From Pandoraea anapnoica (GTDB lineage Bacteria > Pseudomonadota > Gammaproteobacteria > Burkholderiales > Burkholderiaceae): 64,000 bases of DNA. Below the pieces are notes generated by a model. That model made no database searches. It saw only the letters and a program-made list of their open reading frames with translations, and was not told the origin of the DNA. A program made the translations under genes and the position numbers. The stretch lies in contig NZ_CABPSP010000013.1 of NCBI RefSeq assembly GCF_902459765.1, forward strand, positions 124,001-188,000, given 5' to 3'. Positions 16,756-23,865 of this stretch are shown one piece after another. Each line of letters starts with the position of its first letter. Position 1 is the first letter of the stretch.

Positions 16756-17643
16756 TCAGCAGTCGGTCATTTCGACGGACTGGGAGCCACCCGTAGCGGC
16801 AACGCGCTGGGCGCTGTTATCCGTATCGGAGAGCTTCTGAACCAGGGCGTCATGGTCGATGCGCAGCTTGTCCAGCGCGTCAGCGACGGGCTTCATAGCA
16901 GCCGTGAGGTTTCCGCTGAATTGCTCCATCGCCTTCGCGACAGCTTCTGCGCCGGCCTTCGCTACCGCTTCGGCCGTGAACGCATGCAGTTGCGTTGCCG
17001 CGTCGGAAGTCTTCGCCGCCGCTGTGGTGGGCGTGGGCTTCTGACCGAACAGTGCGGTGGTGAAGCGCTCAATGAGCGACGAGTTGGAACCCTTGACCGT
17101 CATGGTCACTTCGCCGGTGTCGCCGGCTTCGTCGTCGCCTTCGAGTTCGAGCGTGAACGGCAACGCGGCCGTAAACAGGTTCTCCGGCGCTTGTTTGCGA
17201 GCGGCCAGCGGGCTATTAGTTGCGCTGGAGCTGAACTTCAGCATCTCCGTGCCCAGGCTGGCCGGATTGTCGGTAACGGCGAGCGCATACAGATACGCTT
17301 CGCCGGAGTTCGCGAAGTTCGGTGCGATCTCGATGGACGTGTAGACCTTCTGGCGATCCTGATTCGTCATCTTGACCAGGTCGTCGGTCGGATCGATCTG
17401 CGCGAGCAACTGCAACTTGCCCTCTGCGTTCTTCTGAGTTTTGAGTGCGACCACGTCGCCGTACGCCCGGAACGGACTGTCGGGGTAAAGCCCCTTGATG
17501 TGTTCCATATTCACGCGAGCGCCGTACTTGTTGACCGGGTCATAGTTGCCGGCCATCTGCGTGATTTGAGCGGCATCGATCTTGCGACCGTCGGTCGTGT
17601 CGCCCTCGGTGGCTACGACGAAGAACTTCGACTTCTTGGACAT
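16756..17643 (-). CDS. O: Capsid scaffolding protein with protease domain (O)
   Basis: Starting at MSKKSKFFVVATEGDTTDGR the product is 295 residues. The N-terminal ~140 residues, with DRQKVYTSIEIAPNFANSGE and ALAVTDNPASLGTEMLKFSS, form the self-cleaving serine protease domain. The C-terminal ~60 residues are helical and act as the scaffold during capsid assembly. It is divergent from P with a shared promoter region that holds a late-type dyad at 17717-17741. An in-frame start at 17667 is possible, but MSKKSKFF is the usual N-terminus. Confidence 0.95.
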   Translation of the reverse strand: MSKKSKFFVVATEGDTTDGRKIDAAQITQMAGNYDPVNKYGARVNMEHIKGLYPDSPFRAYGDVVALKTQKNAEGKLQLLAQIDPTDDLVKMTNQDRQKVYTSIEIAPNFANSGEAYLYALAVTDNPASLGTEMLKFSSSATNSPLAARKQAPENLFTAALPFTLELEGDDEAGDTGEVTMTVKGSNSSLIERFTTALFGQKPTPTTAAAKTSDAATQLHAFTAEAVAKAGAEAVAKAMEQFSGNLTAAMKPVADALDKLRIDHDALVQKLSDTDNSAQRVAATGGSQSVEMTDC

Positions 17644-17716
17644 GTTGGGTTTTCCTCGGGTGAGCATTCAACATGGCCCATATTCGGCGTCGACCGCGCG
17701 CGGAGCAACGCAATGG

Positions 17717-17741
17717 TGTTGTGTCACCCGCCCTTACAACA
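17717..17741. promoter_or_regulatory. Ogr-like late-promoter dyad between O and P
   Basis: TGTTGT-N13-ACAACA, centred 57 bp before the P start codon and 86 bp before the O start codon. P2 has divergent Ogr-dependent promoters for P-Q and O-N-M-L here. A single symmetrical site might serve both directions, or a second weaker one is not visible to me. Confidence 0.68.
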
Positions 17742-17785
17742 CGGGCGCGTCGACCGTCCGCGCGCGCGTGGGCAACCTTGTCGGC

Positions 17786-19555
17786 ATGACGCAACAGCTC
17801 GCCACCGACACCGCTCCTCACATCGAGGCTCGCAACCTGTATTTCGCAGGGTGGCGCGTTGCGCGTATCGCGGAAAAGATCGGCGTGAAGCCGTCGACGG
17901 TGCACAGCTGGAGCCGACGGTACAAGTGGAAGGAGGTCGCGCCAGTCGACCGCGTCGAGCTATCGCTCGAGGCGCGAATGATCCAGCTCGTGCGCAAGGA
18001 AGACAAAGAGGGGAAGGACTTTAAAGAAATCGATCTGCTTGGCCGACAGATAGAGCGCATGCAGCGGGTACACAAGTACCAGCAGACGGGCAACGAAGTC
18101 GATCTGAACCCGAAGATCGCGAGCCGCAACAGCGGTCCGCGCAAGAAGCCCGAGAAGAACTGCATCAGCGACAAGCAGCTCGGCCAACTGCGTGACGCGT
18201 TCATGGATTCGATCTTCGATTACCAGCGCGTCTGGTATGAGTCGGGACAGAAGCACCGCATTCGAAACATACTGAAGAGCCGCCAGATTGGTGCCACCTG
18301 GTACTTCGCTCGCGAAGCGCTCATGGACGCGCTCGACACCGGGCGAAATCAGATTTTTCTTTCGGCCAGCAAGGCGCAGGCCCACGTCTTCCAGCAGTAC
18401 ATCGCGCAGTTCGCGAAGGATGCGGCTGACGTCGAGCTGCGCGGTTCGCCAATGCTGCTGCCGACCAGCGGCGCGAATCTGTACTTCCTCGGCACGAACG
18501 CCCGCACGGCGCAGAGCTACCACGGCAACCTGTACTTCGATGAGTACTTCTGGACGTCGAGGTTTCGCGAGCTGCGAAAAGTAGCTTCGGGTATGTCGAT
18601 CCATAAGCACTGGCGACAAACCTATTTCTCCACGCCGTCGACGCTTGCGCACGAGGCGTACGGTTTCTGGAGCGGCGCTCTTTTCAACAAGGGACGCCCG
18701 AAAGACCTGCGCATTCAGTTGGATCTGTCGCACAAGGCGTTGGCGCGCGGAGTGTTGGCACCCGACGGGCAGTGGCGTCAGATCGTCACAGTAGAGGATG
18801 CGCTCGCGGGCGGCTGCAACCTGTTCGACCTGGAGCAATTGCGGCTCGAGTACGGCCCGGAAGACTTCGCGAACCTGCTGCTCTGCCAGTTCATTGACGA
18901 CATGCTGGCCGTGTTCAAGTTCGGTCTCCTGCAAGGCTGCATGGTCGACAGCTGGGAGGTGTGGGAAGACTTCATGCCGTTCGCCGCCCGACCATTCGGC
19001 TATCGCCCGGTATGGCTCGGCTATGACCCGAACGGGGCGAGCGGCATGGGCGACTCAGCAGCGCTTGTGGTGCTGGCCCCGCCAGCCGTGCCGGGTGGCA
19101 AGTTCCGCATTCTTGATCGCATCCCGTTCCGTGGTCTCGATTACGAGGCGCAGGCGGCGGCGATCAAGAAGGCGACCGAGCGTTACACCGTGACGTTCAT
19201 CGGCATCGACCGCACGGGCATAGGCGACGCCGTCTTCCAGCTCGTACAGAAATTCTTCCCGGGCGTGGTCGGCTTCACCTATTCGCCTCACGTCAAAACG
19301 CAGTTGGTACTCAAGGCGCATGACGTGATGAGCAAAGGCCGGCTCGAATACGACGCAGGCCACACCGATATCACGCAGTCGTTTATGACGATTCGCAAGA
19401 CGATGACCGCCGGCGGCGGGCAAATCACTTTTAAGGCGGACCGGTCAGAAGAAGCCAGTCACGGCGACATTGCCTGGGCAACGATGCACGCAATGTCGAA
19501 CGAAGGCATCGATGGCAGCACAGGTGCGGGCCAAAGCTTCATGGAGATTTACTAG
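17786..19555 (+). CDS. P: Terminase ATPase (large) subunit P
   Basis: The 589-residue protein (P2 gpP is 590) begins with a helix-turn-helix region (RVARIAEKIGVKPSTVHSWS), followed by the packaging ATPase. The Walker A-like motif is NILKSRQIGATWYFAREA, and the Walker B-like motif is LYFDEYFWTSRFREL. It drives DNA into the prohead and cuts at cos with M. The start at 17786 gives the family length; an extension to 17582 overlaps gene O and lacks support. Its stop TAG overlaps the GTG of the portal gene. Confidence 0.96.
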   Translation: MTQQLATDTAPHIEARNLYFAGWRVARIAEKIGVKPSTVHSWSRRYKWKEVAPVDRVELSLEARMIQLVRKEDKEGKDFKEIDLLGRQIERMQRVHKYQQTGNEVDLNPKIASRNSGPRKKPEKNCISDKQLGQLRDAFMDSIFDYQRVWYESGQKHRIRNILKSRQIGATWYFAREALMDALDTGRNQIFLSASKAQAHVFQQYIAQFAKDAADVELRGSPMLLPTSGANLYFLGTNARTAQSYHGNLYFDEYFWTSRFRELRKVASGMSIHKHWRQTYFSTPSTLAHEAYGFWSGALFNKGRPKDLRIQLDLSHKALARGVLAPDGQWRQIVTVEDALAGGCNLFDLEQLRLEYGPEDFANLLLCQFIDDMLAVFKFGLLQGCMVDSWEVWEDFMPFAARPFGYRPVWLGYDPNGASGMGDSAALVVLAPPAVPGGKFRILDRIPFRGLDYEAQAAAIKKATERYTVTFIGIDRTGIGDAVFQLVQKFFPGVVGFTYSPHVKTQLVLKAHDVMSKGRLEYDAGHTDITQSFMTIRKTMTAGGGQITFKADRSEEASHGDIAWATMHAMSNEGIDGSTGAGQSFMEIY

Positions 19556-20619
19556 TGAGCAAGAAACGAAACACACGATTCGGCGCACATGTGGCAGAGA
19601 TGCCCGAAGCCAAACCGACGCTTGCGCCGGCACCGATGCCTGGCGTCGAGGCATTCACCTTCGGTGATCCTGTCGCCGTTCTCGATAGGCGGGAGATCCT
19701 GTCATATCTCGAGTGCATGCGGATGTCGAAGTGGTACGAACCCCCGATATCGTGGGAAGGGCTGGCGCGCTCGTTTCGGGCCGCGCCGCACCACAGCTCA
19801 GCCATTTACGTGAAGCGCAATATCCTGGCTTCGACGTTCATTCCGCACAAGCTCCTGTCGCGGGCCGAGTTCAAGGCATTCGCCCTCAATTACCTGGTGT
19901 TCGGCAATGCCTACCTCGAGCTGAGAAAGAACCGACTCGGCGGGCCGCTGGCGCTCAAGGCGTTGCTCACGAAGTACACCCGCCGAAGTCTCGACCTTCA
20001 ATCGTATTGGTGGGTGCCCGAAGTGGGGCAGGAGTCGCAGCTCGAAAAGGGCGACGTCTTTCACCTTATGGGGGCGGATATCGAGCAGGAGGTGTACGGC
20101 CTGCCGGAGTACCTTCCCGCCCTTAACGCTGCCTGGCTGAACGAGTCCGCGACGCTGTTTCGTCGGCGCTACTACAAGAACGGCAGTCACGCCGGCTTCA
20201 TCTTGTACATGACTGACGCCGCGCAGAGCCAGGCCGACGTCGACGCGCTGCGCACGGCGCTGAAGGATTCGAAGGGGCCGGGTAACTTCCGCAACCTGTT
20301 CATGTACGCGCCCAATGGAAAAATGGACGGCATGCAGATCATCCCGGTCTCGGAGGTAGCGGCGAAAGACGAATTCTTCAACATCAAGAACGTGACGCGC
20401 GACGACTTGCTGGCCGCGCACCGTGTGCCGCCGCAACTCATGAGCGTGATCCCGAATAACACATCGGGCTTTGGCGACGTGGAGAAGGCGGCGAAGGTGT
20501 TCGGCGTGAACGAAATCATTCCGCTCCAGGACGACATGAAGGCCGTCAACGATTGGCTCGGCGAAGAGGTGATGCGGTTCCAGCCCTACGCGCTGACGGA
20601 CGGCGAGCAAGCGACCTAA
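19555..20619 (+). CDS. Q: Phage portal protein Q
   Basis: The 354-residue protein starts at a GTG that shares its first base with the P stop codon (tight coupling). Conserved patches include VLDRREILSYLECMRMSKWYEPPIS-type sequence (DRREILSYLECMRMSKWYEP) and RVPPQLMSVIPNNTSGFGDV, diagnostic of the P2/PBSX portal family. It forms the dodecameric channel at the capsid vertex. P2 Q is 344 residues. It is the last late gene before the cos side of the prophage. Confidence 0.96.
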   Translation: MSKKRNTRFGAHVAEMPEAKPTLAPAPMPGVEAFTFGDPVAVLDRREILSYLECMRMSKWYEPPISWEGLARSFRAAPHHSSAIYVKRNILASTFIPHKLLSRAEFKAFALNYLVFGNAYLELRKNRLGGPLALKALLTKYTRRSLDLQSYWWVPEVGQESQLEKGDVFHLMGADIEQEVYGLPEYLPALNAAWLNESATLFRRRYYKNGSHAGFILYMTDAAQSQADVDALRTALKDSKGPGNFRNLFMYAPNGKMDGMQIIPVSEVAAKDEFFNIKNVTRDDLLAAHRVPPQLMSVIPNNTSGFGDVEKAAKVFGVNEIIPLQDDMKAVNDWLGEEVMRFQPYALTDGEQAT

Positions 20620-20628
20620 CTCGCCAGG

Positions 20629-20976
20629 CTATTCCTTCTCAGGACCGGAGGCTGGCGCACCCTGGCGCGCAGTCCCCGGTTCTGGTTGGGCTATCGCATG
20701 GCGCTTGTGGTCATACCCAGCTTTCGCCACGCACGGCTCACTCAACAGCCGTGAGCGCATCGCCTCAATACCGAACAGCCAGCCCCCTACCTCCTCGCGC
20801 CACGCGGTCCTGACGATCTCCATCTCGCCGCGACATCCCACCAGCACGCCGTGCAACCGGTGAATCTCCCATAGCAACTCTCGAACCTCGGGCGACGGCG
20901 CGCGCTTCCATATCGCGCGCAGCTCGAGCGTGGTCAATGCCCTTCGCTTCGGTGGGGGAGTCGGTCGGCGTACCAT
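20629..20976 (-). CDS. Hypothetical prophage protein
   Basis: A 115-residue frame converges on Q with a 9-bp gap. The product begins with a proline/arginine-rich segment (MVRRPTPPPKRRALTTLELR), has a helical middle (EVRELLWEIHRLHGVLVGCR) and an unstructured end. I do not recognise it. No clear ribosome binding site precedes the ATG. The frame keeps a plausible amino acid composition and fills the gap between Q and cos, so I list it with moderate doubt. Confidence 0.45.
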   Translation of the reverse strand: MVRRPTPPPKRRALTTLELRAIWKRAPSPEVRELLWEIHRLHGVLVGCRGEMEIVRTAWREEVGGWLFGIEAMRSRLLSEPCVAKAGYDHKRHAIAQPEPGTARQGAPASGPEKE

Positions 20977-21173
20977 GATTAAATGCTGTGTTTATGCACA
21001 GTATTTTGACTCAAAGACGAGACCGCACCAAAGGCCCTATAACGGGCTGGCGTCGCGCGGTAGGCTGGGGGTTAGACGGTCGACGTCGGCTCGTTGCGCG
21101 GGCGGGCAAGGGCGTTGCCTGCGACGTTTCCTCCCACGGCTGGCACCCCCGCCATCAAAGGCCGGCGCGCGCG

Positions 21174-21192
21174 GTCATGACCCCGCCACGCC
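21174..21192 (-). other. Probable cos site of the P2-like prophage
   Basis: The minus strand reads GGCGTGGCGGGG followed by TCATGAC. From memory the P2 and 186 cohesive ends begin GGCG(A/T)GGCGGGG, so the first twelve bases match the 186 form exactly. The site lies next to the Q end, as in P2. The remaining bases differ from P2. The rest of the interval 20977-21309 shows no convincing gene; two near-identical GTGCA(T/C)-type palindromic stretches occur at 21275-21315. Confidence 0.6.
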
Positions 21193-21309
21193 TGCCCGCT
21201 TGATACAACGTTTTTTATGCACTTTGGCGCTGAACGCCGAGGCCCGTCAGCATTGGCGGGAAGGCGTATTTTCGGGTGCATAGAAAGTGTGCACTTTCAT
21301 GCGCTAAGC

Positions 21310-22116
21310 TCATGCACCCTTGGAAGCGCCCCGTTCGCTGCGATGCGCGGCCACGAGATCAGTGAGTTCTGCCGTGAGGCGGTCGAGGCAGGACGATAAA
21401 TCGGTCGTCTGACGTATTTCGGGAAAGGCGAGCCTGATTATTGACATCACGAATAATCCGACTTCGAAAGCGTACTTGAGTGAGGCCAGAAAAAGATCGC
21501 CGTCCGCGTGTACGTACGTGAGGTTCAACAGAGATTTGCCGTTGCCGATAGGTTTGTGACTTAGATTTGAAAAGAGAGCAACGGAATTTGGATGAGCCCC
21601 GAAATCAATTGCAGTCTGGTGGAGGTCTTTTGCCCACTTGGCCCCGTCGTTGCTGCATTTTGCGAGTTCTCTGGTGATCGGTGCCACGGAGAATTCTTTC
21701 GACCATGCTCTGACGGCATCGCGGTCTGCCGCGCCCGGTTTCGTGGCCCAACGCGCGGCAGCGGTTTGGTCGTACGTCATATACCACGCATACAGCGCCA
21801 TTTCTGTTGCGGCCCGCCCGGTAGCATATGTCGGGAGACAGTGCCCGGCCTCGGCTGTGCGAGCTGCGGCCAACCAATGGTTTGTTGCGGTGATTGCCAA
21901 CAAGCGAGCGATTTGATCTGGACGTTTTAGCACGCCGTAGATCAACTCCGCGTTGCACTTGGTGAGCGTTTCGAAGATATCCGAAAGCCCCTTGTGCCAA
22001 TCTGCCGAGTGAACAAATGTTGCCCATTCATTCCCGATCAATAGCTGGCTGATCGACGATAGTTCGTCGCTTCCCCAATCCGGGGGGCTTTCGATTTTGT
22101 TGTTCTTGGAGGGCAT
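21310..22116 (-). CDS. Hypothetical protein at the cos-distal cargo position
   Basis: The 268-residue, mostly helical protein starts at 22116 with AGGA seven bases upstream. It has no signal peptide; one moderately hydrophobic stretch (FEVGLFVMSIIRLAFPE) may be a buried helix. The middle segment AATEMALYAWYMTYDQTAAA resembles the helical DUF5677-like group, but I cannot confirm this. In P2 the genes old and tin, which exclude other phages, lie on this side of cos. A similar cargo role is therefore possible here. Low similarity to known proteins and lower GC fit acquired DNA. Confidence 0.68.
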   Translation of the reverse strand: MPSKNNKIESPPDWGSDELSSISQLLIGNEWATFVHSADWHKGLSDIFETLTKCNAELIYGVLKRPDQIARLLAITATNHWLAAARTAEAGHCLPTYATGRAATEMALYAWYMTYDQTAAARWATKPGAADRDAVRAWSKEFSVAPITRELAKCSNDGAKWAKDLHQTAIDFGAHPNSVALFSNLSHKPIGNGKSLLNLTYVHADGDLFLASLKYAFEVGLFVMSIIRLAFPEIRQTTDLSSCLDRLTAELTDLVAAHRSERGASKGA

Positions 22117-22255
22117 CGGCGCGTCCTATTTATCGATTTGTCGCGAGACAGAATAAGCGAAGGCGTCGATCTCGTCGCGAAGCGGATTCTGCGTGCTGTT
22201 TACGTGCCATTTGTCCGACAGTCAACGACAACCAGCGACAACGACGCAGAAATGT

Positions 22256-22276
22256 AAAACGGGCCAGAAGGCCCGT
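22256..22276 (-). terminator. Rho-independent terminator downstream of the tmRNA 3' fragment
   Basis: On the minus strand a stem ACGGGCC / GGCCCGT with loop TTCT is followed by TTTT. It lies about 50 bp after the tmRNA CCA end, a natural distance for the ssrA terminator. It may therefore be the native terminator that travelled with, or stayed next to, the attachment site. Confidence 0.75.
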
Positions 22277-22325
22277 CTTTACTAGGTTTTCGACTGTCTT
22301 TCGTTGTCGTTGACGGTCTGAATAT

Positions 22326-22362
22326 TGGTGGAGCCGGCGGGGATCGAACCCGCGTCCGAAGC
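22326..22362 (-). other. ssrA: 3'-end fragment of tmRNA (ssrA), attachment-site scar
   Basis: The minus strand contains GGACGCGGGTTCGATCCC followed by CGCCGGCTCCACCA, which is the T-arm, acceptor strand and CCA of a beta-proteobacterial tmRNA; the E. coli tmRNA end is nearly the same. The sequence upstream of it on the same strand is a repeat region, not tmRNA, so only the 3' end is present. tmRNA 3' ends are common integration targets, and such a fragment is the expected product at the far end of an integrated element. Confidence 0.8.
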
Positions 22363-22381
22363 CGAGCGAACTGAGGCATTT

Positions 22382-22753
22382 TGCGGTGGGTGTCGGGAAA
22401 AAGGTAACCGAGGTAACCGCCCCCAAAAATCGACCGGAAACCCGCATGGATAAAGGGAACTGCCGGTTACCTTTCAAAGGTAACTGAGGGTAACCAAAAG
22501 GTAACCGTGTTCCAAGTCTTTGATTTTAAAGAGAGTGGAGTAATTGAGAAGTTACCTTGGTAAAAGGTAACCGGTTACCTTTTGGTTACCCTAAAGTTAC
22601 CTTTTACCTAAATCTCTGTGAGCTTTTACAGGCAAGGGTTTGACGCCCATTTCAGAGGGCCGGTTACCTCGGTTACCTTTTTCCCGACACCTGCCGCATT
22701 TTTGCGGATGCCATACTTCTGACGGGACGCCCAAGTGCGCCCCAGCGGTAACC
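22382..22753. repeat. GGTWACC-rich non-coding segment bounded by 31-bp inverted repeats
   Basis: Perfect inverted arms lie at 22389-22419 and 22661-22691 (each contains GTGTCGGGAAAAAGG and two GGTAACC boxes). Within and just beyond them, eleven exact GGTAACC or GGTTACC heptamers start at 22403, 22412, 22465, 22489, 22500, 22566, 22573, 22584, 22662, 22671 and 22747, with further one-mismatch copies. No frame is open across it. The segment adjoins the tmRNA fragment. Arrays of this kind can be integrase arm sites or a replication origin; neither is shown. Confidence 0.85.
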
Positions 22754-22799
22754 GTCTGACCTTGGTCAACACTTAACGCATATCCTCACCGAGCACACG

Positions 22800-23684
22800 A
22801 TGGGCACCGTTTATTTGGATCAGAACTTCGTCTCCGACGTTGCGGGGAGTACCCGCAGTGCCGACGCTGGTGTCGAGCGCGCACGCGCTGCGGAGATCGT
22901 CAGGGCCGGGGATCACCGCTTTGCGGTATCCGTTTGGAATATGTACGAGACGGCGCGGGCAGCAGAAGAAGGCACCAGGGACGGCTGCATCGAATTCATT
23001 TCGACCGTGGGGCCGCTTTATTGTGTAAACCCGCGCCTCGTTCAGGTGCAAGAGATCGTTCGGTATGCCGCTGGCAGGCACGCCGATGAGCCGTACCGCC
23101 TCGAGGAGGTACGGCCGTTCTGCGATACGCCTGCCCAGATGTGGGCGACTTTCACTAGCGCTGGCCGTCCGGCGACACCCTTCGTGGGCGAAAGCTTCCG
23201 CGACGGCGTGGAGATGTTCATTCGCTCGGATCTGCGTCTAGAACTAGACGCTGCGCTTGATGAGGGACCGGCGGCCGCGGCCGATGGTCGCCGCGCTTAT
23301 GCAGAAGGCGTAGTAGAACGAGACGAGCAGTTGATTGACAGACAGTGGCTGCTGGAATTGCTTCCTGAGCGGCATCAGGTCGACGGGAGCTGGATCGATC
23401 TACCGCGACGGGAAGCGCTGGTCGACTTCCTACTCGAACGGATGGACGACGTGTATGAGCATTGCACAACACTACACGCAGAAGAGCAAATCTATCGGCA
23501 CCGAATAGCCGGCCAGCGCAGGCTGAGACGATCAGATGGCGTGGACATCCAATTCGGCGTTCTGGCCATTGCGCACTGCGATGTGATCGTTACTTCGGAC
23601 AGGGCTTTGCAAGAAATGCTCACTGCCGTGGCTGAGAGAATTGGCTCTCCGTGTCGAGTACTCTCGCGACTCTCGGACGTGTAG
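22800..23684 (+). CDS. PIN-like nuclease-domain protein
   Basis: The 294-residue protein begins MGTVYLDQNFVSDVAGS, a beta-strand followed by an early Asp (D7), as in PIN-like domains. A Glu at about residue 50 (WNMYETARAAE) and a C-terminal DIQFGVLAIAHCDVIVTSDR with Asp near 248 and 266 complete a plausible acidic site. PIN domains usually cut RNA, often as toxins; here the long insert between the ends (residues ~70-240) is unusual and no antitoxin gene is adjacent. It is alone between the GGTWACC repeat region and the tRNA-Ser fragment. I infer a nuclease; the substrate is unknown. Confidence 0.65.
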   Translation: MGTVYLDQNFVSDVAGSTRSADAGVERARAAEIVRAGDHRFAVSVWNMYETARAAEEGTRDGCIEFISTVGPLYCVNPRLVQVQEIVRYAAGRHADEPYRLEEVRPFCDTPAQMWATFTSAGRPATPFVGESFRDGVEMFIRSDLRLELDAALDEGPAAAADGRRAYAEGVVERDEQLIDRQWLLELLPERHQVDGSWIDLPRREALVDFLLERMDDVYEHCTTLHAEEQIYRHRIAGQRRLRRSDGVDIQFGVLAIAHCDVIVTSDRALQEMLTAVAERIGSPCRVLSRLSDV

Positions 23685-23865
23685 CTACCACCCTTGTGCG
23701 AGCTGAGACGGGCGCTCGCTGAAAAACGTGTGTCACTCAGATTGAACGAAGCGAGTCGAATCAAGCACTTACGGAAACGGGTAAGGAAATTCTGTGACAC
23801 CGGGGAATTGGCGTAACTATATGAGATTACTAAGCAATTGTGCGTTGGCTTTGTAAGTTAATAGC

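Noticed and set aside
22326-22700. Complete tmRNA gene
   Set aside because: Only the T-arm, acceptor and CCA are present; upstream sequence is the repeat array with no tag-peptide frame or 5' acceptor strand.
22382-22753. CRISPR-like array
   Set aside because: The GGTWACC boxes are only 7 bp, irregularly spaced and in both orientations, with no constant spacers and no cas genes nearby.
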